Part shown: positions 1 to 7,698 of the stretch, one piece after another
Numbering within the stretch: position 1 is the stretch's first letter
How the letters are laid out: every line of letters starts with the position of its first letter
NCBI GenBank assembly: GCA_900757195.1
Contig: CAAEMZ010000011.1
Location: forward strand, 1 to 10,474
Source: Lachnospiraceae bacterium
Lineage (GTDB): Bacteria; Bacillota; Clostridia; Lachnospirales; Lachnospiraceae
DNA length: 10,474 bases
Direction: 5' to 3'
Position numbers and translations under genes: made by a program
The notes under the pieces: generated by a model
Database searches by the model: none
Seen by the model: the letters and a program-made list of their open reading frames with translations, nothing else
What the model was told of the DNA's origin: nothing

Positions 1-28
1 CAAAACTCCGGGGATTTTATTTCATCGC

Positions 29-445
29 TTATTCGGATAATTCTTCTTCAACGACAGCGCCGTCATCCCCTTCATGATGAAAAGGGATAAACAGAAAACG
101 GCGAATGGCAAAAAGCACGGCAATACATACAATGCCGATCAGCATCTCCCACATCGTCAGATGATATACGATCAGATGACGGGAAATCGCAAAAATAAGC
201 ACTTCCACAACGTTATCCGGCGTATGTTTGACGAGCATCTTTACAAATTCGACGCCGACGACAAGGGACAGGGCGTTCTGAAGGAATTCATTCAACGCTT
301 CCGGCTGGTTAAAATATCCCGGCGCCGCCACCGTCATAATCAGCTTAATGGCCAGAATGGCAATAACAATATCTATAACTACTGCAAAAAATGTTTCGAT
401 ATGTGTCGCAAGTCTATAAATTTTCTTCTGTATCTGATTTAACAT
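29..445 (-). CDS. PsiE-family small membrane protein
   Basis: This is a 138-residue integral membrane protein resembling the phosphate-starvation-inducible PsiE family, whose biochemical role is not established. Four hydrophobic segments are visible at about residues 18-39, 55-72, 78-95 and 99-118. The central block around residues 65-92 (VEFVKMLVKHTPDNVVEVLI, followed by a Ser-Arg-His) is the part that looks like the family. The C-terminus ends in an acidic tail (EGDDGA...EEELSE). The ATG start is preceded by GGAGG with a 7-base spacer, and the gene begins 17 bases after the dihydrouridine synthase stop, so it is probably the last gene of the operon. No Pho box or other phosphate-control signal was seen upstream, so phosphate regulation should not be assumed. 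The family assignment is from recognition of the pattern only. Confidence 0.8.
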   Translation of the reverse strand: MLNQIQKKIYRLATHIETFFAVVIDIVIAILAIKLIMTVAAPGYFNQPEALNEFLQNALSLVVGVEFVKMLVKHTPDNVVEVLIFAISRHLIVYHLTMWEMLIGIVCIAVLFAIRRFLFIPFHHEGDDGAVVEEELSE

Positions 446-462
446 CTGTCATCCTCCAATGT

Positions 463-1425
463 CTAATTCGGCTGATAGCCGGCCCCTGTGATAATTTCCT
501 GTTCTTCAAACAGCGCATCCACTATCCGCTGATAGTCTTTCAGCTTCTGGGCTTTCCGTATTTTTTTACCATATTTTTTTGAATCCGAAAATATGCATAT
601 CATATAGTTCCAAAGCTCCTTCATCTTATACAGGAGGTTTATTTCACCGTAGAGCATTTCCCCGTAATCCGCATAGACCCGGTCATGGAACTTCCGAAGC
701 AGCGCCTTATCCACAACGTCTTTTTCATTCCATAAAATATCCAGCAGGGCCGGATTGGCCACAAGCCCCCGGCCGATCATGAAACCGTCCGTCTCCGGAA
801 ATTTTTCAGAAACAGACCTGTAATCTTCCTTTGTGAAAATATTTCCATTATAGCATACCGGACACCGGCTTTTTTCAGCCCCCATCCGAAAGGCCTCATC
901 ATTCGGAACCCCCCGGTAGTAATCCTCCCGGGTTCTCGGATGAATAATCAGCTCCTCCAGCGGATACTGATTATAAATATCCAGCAGAGCTTCAAATTCC
1001 TCTGCGCTCTCTTTTCCAAGCCGGGTCTTGATTGAAATTTTCATCTCCGCCGTGCTGTAGATTTCATCGAGAAAAGCATCCAGCTTATCCCGAAAAGCCA
1101 GGAAACCGGAACCCCTTCCCTTGGCCACGACCGTTCCCGACGGACAGCCCAGATTCAAATTGATTTCTGTATAGCCCATCTCACCGAGCTGCTTCTCTGT
1201 ATAAATAAATTCATCCGCCCGGTTTGTTAAAATCTGCGGAACAATGAACGGCCCGTGATTGTTCTCGGGAAGAACGTCCTTTAAAGCTTTGGATTTTAAG
1301 GAGCTGTTTAGTCCCGGCGTAATAAATGGGGTAAAATACTTGTCCGCCGGATGGAAATACGCATAATGGGCATTTCGGAATACATAACCTGTAATCCCCT
1401 CCAAAGGTGCCATATAAAATTTCAT
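463..1425 (-). CDS. tRNA-dihydrouridine synthase
   Basis: This 320-residue flavoenzyme of the Dus family reduces specific uridines in tRNA to dihydrouridine, using FMN and NAD(P)H in the cytoplasm. The FMN-barrel start MAPLEG is at residues 5-10. The catalytic cysteine is C94 in the NLGCP motif (91-95), followed by the glycine-rich GRGSGF segment (103-108). Further active-site positions are K133 (IKTR), H162 (IHPRTREDYY) and N193 (YNGNI). The phosphate-binding MIGRGL is at 216-221. The length is normal for the family and all catalytic positions are intact. The ATG has an AGAGG site 9 bases upstream and lies 16 bases after the MATE stop, so the gene is probably translated from the shared message. 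The N-terminal MKFYMAPLEG form is common in Clostridia. The target uridine cannot be read from the sequence, so no dusA/B/C symbol is given. Confidence 0.93.
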   Translation of the reverse strand: MKFYMAPLEGITGYVFRNAHYAYFHPADKYFTPFITPGLNSSLKSKALKDVLPENNHGPFIVPQILTNRADEFIYTEKQLGEMGYTEINLNLGCPSGTVVAKGRGSGFLAFRDKLDAFLDEIYSTAEMKISIKTRLGKESAEEFEALLDIYNQYPLEELIIHPRTREDYYRGVPNDEAFRMGAEKSRCPVCYNGNIFTKEDYRSVSEKFPETDGFMIGRGLVANPALLDILWNEKDVVDKALLRKFHDRVYADYGEMLYGEINLLYKMKELWNYMICIFSDSKKYGKKIRKAQKLKDYQRIVDALFEEQEIITGAGYQPN

Positions 1426-1441
1426 CTTTGAATTCCTCTCA

Positions 1442-2797
1442 TTAAATTAATTTCTTTTTCATCCATTTTCCCTGACGATAACGGAAGAAGTTCACTGCAA
1501 AGCCCGCAAACCATCCCACAGGCATCGAATACCAAACGGCCGCAATGCCGATAATACCATTGAGCCCATAGGCACAGCCGACTCTGGCCGCCAGATTTGC
1601 GACACTGGCAAGCAAAAACCACAGTAAATCCCCGGACCCCCGCAGCACCGATCCTGTAACCATCAGCAGCCCCAGCATAAAATAGGTAATGCTGACAACA
1701 TGAAGGTACTCCATTCCGGTCTGCATCGCAACACTGCCGCTGCCATTTTCAAGGAAAAATCCGAGAAATGTCTCGCCGAAAAACTGTATCACAAGAAATA
1801 CTGCCAGATTAATCAGGAAAATCATCGGATAGCTGGCCCGGTATCCCTCCCGGACCCGTTCCTGCTTCATAGCGCCGATATTCTGGGCTGTAAAGGTGGA
1901 CATGGCATTTCCCACTGCCTGCATCGGCATAATCGCCACAGAGTCGATCTTAAGGGCCGCCGAATATCCGGCGACCACCGAAGAACCGTACGGGTTGATT
2001 ACCGCCTGAACCATCAGCATACTCACCGATACGATCGACTGCTGGATAATCGACGGCACAGCGATTTTAACCATCAGACCGAGCAGTTCGGTGCTGTACC
2101 ACCGGTTTCCCGAAACAGGTTCTTCCCCGGAACTATCCGGCATTTTCCGAAGCCTGTGTATCAGAAGCATAAAGGAAAGTCCAGCGGCAATTCCCTGGGC
2201 GATCAATGTCGCCAGCGCCACCCCCGCTACGCCCATATGGAACTGAATGACAAACCACAGATCGAGACCGATATTCGTCAGAGACGAAAAGATGAGAAAT
2301 CCCAACGGTGTCCTCGAATCTCCAAGGGCATTGAAGGTTGCCGACAATGCGTTATACATAAACAAAAACGGAATACTCAGAAAATAAATCTGCAGATATG
2401 TACTGGCATCCTCAAAAATATTCTCAGGCGTCCTCAGCAGATGAAGCAGCCCGTCTTTAACCCCGAGACCGACCAGGGCCCATAGAAAGCTGACAACTAA
2501 AAATGAAATCAGAGCTGTGGAAATCGCCCTTTTCATTTCCTGAAATCGTTTTGCCCCGAAAAACTGTGAAATCATTACCGAAGCGCCCATGGAGGCGCCG
2601 ATGGCCACCGCAATAAAAAGCATCGTGACCGCAAAAGAGGAGCCCACGGCTGCAAGGGCTTCCTCTCCGACAAAATGACCCACAATTACAGAGTCCACCA
2701 GACTGTAAAACTGCTGGAATAAATTTCCTAAAATCATAGGAACCGCGAAGACAAATAAGGTCTTCGCCGGTTTCCCGACCGTCATATCCTGTTTCAT
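1442..2797 (-). CDS. MATE family efflux transporter
   Basis: This is a 451-residue multidrug and toxic-compound extrusion (MATE) protein, an inner-membrane antiporter that exports cationic or other small molecules using a Na+ or H+ gradient. About 12 hydrophobic segments are visible in two similar halves. The first helix region (VPMILGNLFQQFYSLVDSVI) is the MATE signature, and a related stretch opens the second half (VPSIIQQSIVSVSMLMVQAV). I chose the ATG at 2797, which follows the aldo/keto reductase TGA by a single base and begins with MKQDMTVGKP, like other family members. An in-frame TTG at 2830 with AAGGA 8 bases before it, inside the reductase gene, would add 11 residues (MDRRRIPLIFD) and overlap the reductase by about 30 bases. 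The gene is clearly coupled to its upstream neighbour. The substrate is unknown; it could export a product of the adjacent enzymes, but that is speculation. Confidence 0.93.
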   Translation of the reverse strand: MKQDMTVGKPAKTLFVFAVPMILGNLFQQFYSLVDSVIVGHFVGEEALAAVGSSFAVTMLFIAVAIGASMGASVMISQFFGAKRFQEMKRAISTALISFLVVSFLWALVGLGVKDGLLHLLRTPENIFEDASTYLQIYFLSIPFLFMYNALSATFNALGDSRTPLGFLIFSSLTNIGLDLWFVIQFHMGVAGVALATLIAQGIAAGLSFMLLIHRLRKMPDSSGEEPVSGNRWYSTELLGLMVKIAVPSIIQQSIVSVSMLMVQAVINPYGSSVVAGYSAALKIDSVAIMPMQAVGNAMSTFTAQNIGAMKQERVREGYRASYPMIFLINLAVFLVIQFFGETFLGFFLENGSGSVAMQTGMEYLHVVSITYFMLGLLMVTGSVLRGSGDLLWFLLASVANLAARVGCAYGLNGIIGIAAVWYSMPVGWFAGFAVNFFRYRQGKWMKKKLI

Positions 2798-2798
2798 A

Positions 2799-3617
2799 TC
2801 AAAAATCAAAGGTATCCGGCGACGGTCCAAAACGCTGATCCTTGTTCAGACCATCCATCACAGCCATATCCTCCGGAACCAGTTCAAAATCAAAAATTTT
2901 ACTGTTTTCTATAATCCGTTCCCGGTGTACGGATTTCGGAATCACAATGATTCCACGCTGAAGCTCCCACCGCAGAATCACCTGGGCCGGCGTCCGTCCA
3001 TATTTTTCTGCCAGTCCCTTAATCACCGCATCCTCAAAGACCTTCGCTCTGCCGAGGGGCGCCCAGGCGGTCACCTGAATTCCGGTTTTCCGGCAAAAGC
3101 TGCACAGCGGCTGCTGGCTCAGATACGGATGACATTCAATCTGATTGACAACGGGAACGACCGTTGCATGGGCCATCAGATCCATCAGGTGGCCCATCTG
3201 AAAATTGCTCACGCCGATGGACTTCGCCCGTCCTTCCCGGTTCAGGTTTTCCAAAATATGCCATGAGGGCAGATAATGCTCCGCCACCGGCCAATGGAGA
3301 AGGTATAAATCCACATAGTCCATCTGAAGCCGCTCCAGGCTCTTTTCAAATGCCTCTTTCTGAATCCCGGCGCGCATATCATCGTTCCAGAGCTTCGTTG
3401 TCACAAAAATTTCTTCCCGGGGAATGCCGCTTTCACGGATCGCCTGACCGACTTCGTTTTCATTGCCGTAAACCGAAGCCACATCAATATGGCGGTATCC
3501 GGCCTCCAGTGCATCCAGCACGGCCTGTTTTGTGTTTTCCCCGCTTTTATAAACACCGAGACCAAGCACCGGCATTTTTATTCCATTATTTAATACAAGA
3601 CTTTCATCCAGTCGCAT
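2799..3617 (-). CDS. Aldo/keto reductase
   Basis: This 272-residue NAD(P)H-dependent oxidoreductase of the aldo/keto reductase superfamily reduces aldehydes or ketones to alcohols. The complete catalytic tetrad is visible: D45 and Y50 (YRHIDVASVYGNE), K75 (VTTKLW) and H108 (YLLHWP). The cofactor-binding loop IPKSVHRERIIENSKIFDF, with the Lys and Arg that normally contact the 2'-phosphate of NADPH, is near residue 225. The length is typical of the bacterial 2,5-diketo-gluconate reductase/glyoxal reductase-like group (AKR5-type), and GVSNF and the QIECHPYL segment are also present. The ATG has GGAGG 6 bases upstream. The stop of the cysteine hydrolase is 12 bases upstream and the MATE start is 1 base downstream, so translation is probably coupled on both sides. 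The physiological substrate cannot be deduced. Confidence 0.95.
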   Translation of the reverse strand: MRLDESLVLNNGIKMPVLGLGVYKSGENTKQAVLDALEAGYRHIDVASVYGNENEVGQAIRESGIPREEIFVTTKLWNDDMRAGIQKEAFEKSLERLQMDYVDLYLLHWPVAEHYLPSWHILENLNREGRAKSIGVSNFQMGHLMDLMAHATVVPVVNQIECHPYLSQQPLCSFCRKTGIQVTAWAPLGRAKVFEDAVIKGLAEKYGRTPAQVILRWELQRGIIVIPKSVHRERIIENSKIFDFELVPEDMAVMDGLNKDQRFGPSPDTFDF

Positions 3618-3629
3618 TTTACGCCTCCA

Positions 3630-4160
3630 TCATTCATCTACTTCAATCTGCAGAGATTTCATAGCTTTCAAAGCATACTCATGCGCCTCCGGTGTGCTTC
3701 CCGCACAGCAGGAAGCATCTACCCGTACCGGTGTATTCGGCATCGCTGTCCGGATCAAAACCGCATTGGACAAAACACAGATATCTGTGCAGAGTCCGAC
3801 AACGATCACTTCTTCAATCGGCGCCATACGGTCAATTCCCTGAAGGCATCCGGCCATCTGAATCGAACCAAAGGTTTCTTTATCGAACACGAGGCTCCGG
3901 CTCGCGGCCTGAAGCTCCTTAATATCCTTCTGGAACTCCCAGCCTTCTGTGTCCCGAACGCAGTGGACCACCGGAAGATTTTTACCTTCCAGTGTTTCCA
4001 GATAGTCTTCATCATGGGTATCCCGTGTATAAACCACCGTCCCCGGGAAGTTTTTAATCTTATCAATGACCCGTGGCAGTATCGCCTGGGCGGCCTCACT
4101 TCCGAGGCTTCCATGAATAAAATCATTCTGCATATCAACAACTACTAAATACTTACTCAT
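3630..4160 (-). CDS. Isochorismatase-family cysteine hydrolase (nicotinamidase-like)
   Basis: This 176-residue cytoplasmic hydrolase belongs to the isochorismatase/nicotinamidase superfamily, whose members hydrolyse amide or vinyl-ether bonds through a Cys nucleophile. The catalytic triad appears as D9 (VVDMQNDF), K94 (FDKETFGS) and C128 (GLCTDICVLSNA). D47 and H49 (TRDTHDEDY) and H66 (VVHC) sit where nicotinamidases bind their metal ion. The protein is a little shorter than classical PncA. It could deamidate nicotinamide or act on another amide such as an N-carbamoyl compound; the sequence does not decide, so no symbol is given. The ATG follows GGAGG by 10 bases. The gene starts 24 bases after the permease stop and ends 12 bases before the aldo/keto reductase, with which it probably shares an mRNA. 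Confidence 0.9.
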   Translation of the reverse strand: MSKYLVVVDMQNDFIHGSLGSEAAQAILPRVIDKIKNFPGTVVYTRDTHDEDYLETLEGKNLPVVHCVRDTEGWEFQKDIKELQAASRSLVFDKETFGSIQMAGCLQGIDRMAPIEEVIVVGLCTDICVLSNAVLIRTAMPNTPVRVDASCCAGSTPEAHEYALKAMKSLQIEVDE

Positions 4161-4184
4161 TTTTTCATTTCCTCCGTCTGTTTA

Positions 4185-7100
4185 TTATTCCACACTCTTT
4201 AAAGATTCAACCATGTCGATCTTCCTCAATTTAAAATACATAACGATATTTACCAGAATCGCAAAAATACAGGTAAACAAAATCGCATACAGGAAACTCC
4301 ACGGTTCGATATTTCTTCCGAACATGGTCATCTCCACTTCAACGGTCCGTACCACAAAAAGATGCAGTATCTTACCGAGGACGCAGCCGACGATCACACC
4401 GATAATCGTCAGAAGAATATTTTCCCTGTAAACGTAGGCATTAATCTCACCATCATAGAAACCGAGAACCTTTAATGTCGCCAGCTCCCGTTTACGCTCA
4501 TTAATATTGATATTATTCAGATTATAAAGAACAACAAAAGCGAGCATTCCCGCTGAAATAATCAACACGATAATAACATCATCCAGTGTTGACAGCATAT
4601 TCTCAAGCTGGTCTTCTACATTATTTGTATAAGACACGGTCAGAATCCCGTCATTTTTAAGAAGGGCTTCGCCGATATTTTCAATCTCGTCCATATGCTC
4701 TTTTTTCAGGTCCATATAAATGCAGTTATCCTCGGCCGGAGATCCGGTCAGTTTTTCGTAAAGCTGCGGCGCGATATACAGATAATGGGACAGATAGTTT
4801 TCACATATGTCTGTAATCGTCACCGCCACTGTCCGGTCGTCCTCCAGAGCGAGTTCGATCGTATCGCCTTTGGAAACGCCCATATCTCTGGCCGCTTTTT
4901 CCGTCAGCACAGCGCTGTCCGCATCCAGATGATACTGGTCGCCGGACGTCCGGTGGCTGAAGGTTACAAAATCGTCCAGATGATCTAACGTCGAAGGCAC
5001 ATAAAGATAGGCATCCTTCGTTTCATCACCTTTGGAAATTTCCGTCAGGCGCATATAGCCATCCATAAAGCCGCTGACACGGCTGTCCGCTTCAAGTTCC
5101 CGGTCAATGGCTTCTTTTCCCGCCGCGTCAAGTTCTTCATCGACAATAGCCATAATATCATAAATCTGAATCCGGTTGTACTGGTATCTTGCAATATCCA
5201 TAATGGAATCCTTCAGGCCATAGCCGACCAGCATAAGGGCCATACAGCCGCCAATACCGAAAATCGTCATAAAGAACCGCTTTTTATACCGCATGAGGTT
5301 TCTTATCGTAGACTTCCACGTAAAGCTCAGATTTCTCCAGATCACCGGAATTCTTTCGAGGAATACCCGCTTTCCGGCCTTTGGCGCCTCCGGACGCATC
5401 AGTTCCGCCGGCTGGGCCCCCAGTTCACGGTAACATGCGCTGATCGTTGCCAGCATCGTACATGCCAGAGCCGCTGCCGAAGCCGCCAGGGAATATCCCA
5501 AATGATATGGAATGACCACATCCGGTATATGTACATACATAATCTTATAGGCAGACACGATAATATACGGAAATGCCTTCTGTCCGATCAGAACTCCCGC
5601 CAGAGAACCGCCGAGGGTGGCCGTCAGGGCATAACCCATATATTTGGCGGCAATGGAAAACTTACTGTATCCCAGCGCCTTCAATGTTCCGATCTGGGTC
5701 CGCTGTTCCTCGACCATACGGGTCATGGTTGTCAGGCTGACCAGAGCCGCCACCATAAAGAAAAGTATCGGGAACACTTCGCCGATGGCCCGCATCCGGT
5801 CTGCATTATCCGAATATCCGCTGTAATCCGAAGAACTGTTCCTGTCATTGATATACCAGTTCGGCTTATCAATGCCTGCGATTTCATTTTTTGCATCCAA
5901 TATCTGAATTTCCGCATCCGAAATCTTTTCTTCCGCTTCTTTCTTCCCTTTTTCATATTCTTCCCAGCCATCTGCCAGCTTCTGCTCATTCTCCGCAATG
6001 GTGCCATAGGCTTCGGCAATCTGTGATTCACCGCTCTGTATCTGGCTCCATCCGTCTGCATAAGCCCTCTCACCGCCGGTCAGCTGATTATAGGAATCCG
6101 CCAGTACAGCCTGACCTTCTTCCAGCCCGGCTTTTTGCTTTTCAAGCTCCGTCCGGCCCGCTTCAAGCTGCTGTCTGGCTGCCGCCAGTTCTTCCTTCCG
6201 GCCCGCCAGTTCCGCTTTTCCGGCTTCCAGCGCCTCCCGGCCCGCCGTAATCTCACCTTCCCGGTCAATGGCCGCCTGGGCCTCAGGGCGCATCGATTCC
6301 ATAGCATCCAACCGGGCCTTTGACGCTTCAAGCTCGGATGCGACTTCGGAAATCTTCTCCCGAAGGATTTCCGCCTGGGCAATCTGCTCCGGCGCTGCGC
6401 CGCCGGAAGCGATCAGGGCATCCAGACCCTTTAACTGATTCTCCATCGTTTCCAGACCGGACATTCCTGCCTGATACTGCTGCCACCCCGAATCCAGGCC
6501 GGCAATCAGCGCTTTGGCATCGGCCAGTCCCTTCTCGGCTGCCGCTACCCCGGCTTCATTCTCCGCCAGGACGGCTTCGGCTGCCGCCAGTTGTCCTTCG
6601 CCTTCTGTAAGCTTCGCTTCATTTTCCGCCAGCGCCGCTTCCGCCGCTGCCAGTTGATTCTTACCGTCTTCGGCCTGTGCCACACCTTCATGGTACTGGC
6701 TCCATCCCGAATCCAGTGTGTCCCGGCTCGCATAGAGCTGGTCCTTTGCATCCCGAAGATCCTGTTCCGAGGCTGCCAGCTCCGCCTTTCCGTCGGCCAG
6801 CTTTGCTTCGCCGTCCTTTAATTCCGCCTCGGCATCGGCAAGCTCCGATTCCGCCTCGGCTTTGGCTTCTGCCAGTTCGGATTCTGCCTCCAGAACTTCT
6901 TCATTGGCTTCATCCATAATCTCCGCATAGCGGAGGTCGCAGCGTTCATCGGTAATATCTTCAATCTTTTCCTTGACTGCATCCACAGTATCGGTATAGG
7001 CTTCGGTAAAAGCCGTTTCAGCCTTCGCTCCCGCCACGGTCACCCATGCCTGGGAATAAACCTCCTGACTGAAGCTTTCATCTGTCACATAAACAAACAT

Positions 7101-7685
7101 ATCGACTTCACCGCTGCCGATATTCGTACTTCCCCGGTCAAAAGATATGTATAACGGGCTCGAACAGGTTCCGACAACCGTGAAGGTATCCACGGCCAGC
7201 GTATCTGACAGCTCTTTGTCATTCCCGGAATGTACCGGCAGCGTATCGCCAACCTTAATATCATAGGCGGCTGCCATATCCCGGTCAACGATACACTCTC
7301 CGGCCTTTTCAGGAAGACGGCCTTCCACCACATCCACGCGGTTCATCGTCTCCGGAAGGGATTCCATGTGAACGACCCGCTCATTATCGCCCATCACCGA
7401 CAAAACGTCGATCATATACCCCGGTTCAACCTTTTCAACACCTTCGACGTTCTGAATCGCTTCAATATCCCCCTGTGTCAGTCCCAGAGTGCTGAGCAGC
7501 TTCAGGTCCATCATTTCCCGGGCATCAAAATAAGCGTCTCCGGAATACCGCATATCCGGCTCTGATGCTCGAATCCCCGAAAAAAAAGCAACACCAAGGG
7601 CCACAATAAAAAATATCGACAGAAATCGATTCAGACTCGTCCGGATCTCCATCCGGAAATCCTTCATCAATGCCTTTTTCCTCAT
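4185..7685 (-). CDS. FtsX-type ABC permease with long coiled-coil insert
   Basis: This 1166-residue membrane subunit pairs with the ATPase just upstream. It has the duplicated MacB/FtsX fold: TM1 at about 21-38, a large outer loop, TM2-4 within 637-750, TM5 at about 804-824, a second outer domain, and TM6-8 within 1037-1151. Two FtsX motifs are visible, QIGTLKALGYSK and ELATLKVLGFYDGE. Such permeases usually convert ATP hydrolysis into movement of outer domains or export of peptides, lipids or drugs; the substrate is unknown. Residues of about 256-606 are an extended Leu-x-x-Gly/Ala heptad coiled coil (its own entry), which makes the protein much longer than a standard MacB or SalY permease. 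I start at the ATG at 7685, preceded by AGGGG with an 8-base spacer. An ATG at 7703 overlaps the ATPase end, lacks a good ribosome site, and would add six residues (MVGEEL). The stop is 24 bases before the cysteine hydrolase. Confidence 0.92.
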   Translation of the reverse strand: MRKKALMKDFRMEIRTSLNRFLSIFFIVALGVAFFSGIRASEPDMRYSGDAYFDAREMMDLKLLSTLGLTQGDIEAIQNVEGVEKVEPGYMIDVLSVMGDNERVVHMESLPETMNRVDVVEGRLPEKAGECIVDRDMAAAYDIKVGDTLPVHSGNDKELSDTLAVDTFTVVGTCSSPLYISFDRGSTNIGSGEVDMFVYVTDESFSQEVYSQAWVTVAGAKAETAFTEAYTDTVDAVKEKIEDITDERCDLRYAEIMDEANEEVLEAESELAEAKAEAESELADAEAELKDGEAKLADGKAELAASEQDLRDAKDQLYASRDTLDSGWSQYHEGVAQAEDGKNQLAAAEAALAENEAKLTEGEGQLAAAEAVLAENEAGVAAAEKGLADAKALIAGLDSGWQQYQAGMSGLETMENQLKGLDALIASGGAAPEQIAQAEILREKISEVASELEASKARLDAMESMRPEAQAAIDREGEITAGREALEAGKAELAGRKEELAAARQQLEAGRTELEKQKAGLEEGQAVLADSYNQLTGGERAYADGWSQIQSGESQIAEAYGTIAENEQKLADGWEEYEKGKKEAEEKISDAEIQILDAKNEIAGIDKPNWYINDRNSSSDYSGYSDNADRMRAIGEVFPILFFMVAALVSLTTMTRMVEEQRTQIGTLKALGYSKFSIAAKYMGYALTATLGGSLAGVLIGQKAFPYIIVSAYKIMYVHIPDVVIPYHLGYSLAASAAALACTMLATISACYRELGAQPAELMRPEAPKAGKRVFLERIPVIWRNLSFTWKSTIRNLMRYKKRFFMTIFGIGGCMALMLVGYGLKDSIMDIARYQYNRIQIYDIMAIVDEELDAAGKEAIDRELEADSRVSGFMDGYMRLTEISKGDETKDAYLYVPSTLDHLDDFVTFSHRTSGDQYHLDADSAVLTEKAARDMGVSKGDTIELALEDDRTVAVTITDICENYLSHYLYIAPQLYEKLTGSPAEDNCIYMDLKKEHMDEIENIGEALLKNDGILTVSYTNNVEDQLENMLSTLDDVIIVLIISAGMLAFVVLYNLNNININERKRELATLKVLGFYDGEINAYVYRENILLTIIGVIVGCVLGKILHLFVVRTVEVEMTMFGRNIEPWSFLYAILFTCIFAILVNIVMYFKLRKIDMVESLKSVE
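5868..6920 (-). repeat. Coiled-coil heptad repeat region (xxxLxxG type) within the permease
   Basis: Counting from the ATG at 7685, a hydrophobic residue (mostly Leu) occurs at every seventh position from residue 289 to 401 (17 heptads, including Y331, A338 and W401). The same is seen from 479 to 577 (15 heptads, including Y542 and Y577). The residue three places later is usually Gly, Ala, Ser or Asn, which gives the Leu-x-x-Gly heptad known from the xxxLxxG repeat family and YhgE/Pip proteins. The arms are separated by the turn LIASGGAAPEQ (424-434) at the centre of the region. Four Gly-Trp motifs (SGWSQY, SGWQQY, DGWSQI and DGWEEY) punctuate the arms. Composition is dominated by Ala, Glu, Gly, Leu and Lys. 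The likely structure is an antiparallel helical hairpin outside the membrane; this is inferred from periodicity only. Confidence 0.85.
6531..6656 (-). repeat. Tandem 63-base duplication inside the coiled-coil coding region
   Basis: Two adjacent coding units of 21 residues both begin QLAAAEA(A/V)LAENEA. Over the first 42 bases I count 34 identical positions, and most of the differences are at third codon positions. This points to an internal duplication of three heptads that has since drifted synonymously while the amino-acid pattern was kept. Confidence 0.7.
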
Positions 7686-7693
7686 AAGCTCTT

Positions 7694-7698
7694 CCCCT
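7694..7698 (-). promoter_or_regulatory. Ribosome binding site of the permease
   Basis: AGGGG, overlapping the TAG stop of the ATPase gene, lies 8 bases before the ATG at 7685. It decides between that start and the ATG at 7703, which has no comparable site. Reuse of the stop-codon bases suggests translational coupling of ATPase and permease. Confidence 0.65.

Noticed and set aside
1..28. Possible terminator after the PsiE-like gene (AAAATCCCCGGAGTTTTG on the minus strand)
   Set aside because: The visible bases cannot form a stable stem with a usable loop; a stem continuing past the window edge is possible but cannot be seen.
1700..2485. 261-codon plus-strand open frame
   Set aside because: It lies wholly antisense to the MATE gene, is rich in His, Arg and Pro, has no recognisable domain, and is explained as a shadow of a GC-rich gene.
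4160..4175. Three-codon upstream frame (ATG AAA AAA TGA) overlapping the start of the cysteine hydrolase
   Set aside because: Its ATG is only 2 bases from GGAGG, too close for initiation, while the annotated ATG at 10 bases is acceptable.
5868..6920. CRISPR-like or direct DNA repeat array in the repetitive permease region
   Set aside because: The repetition is at protein heptad level with diverged codons; there are no identical repeats with unique spacers.
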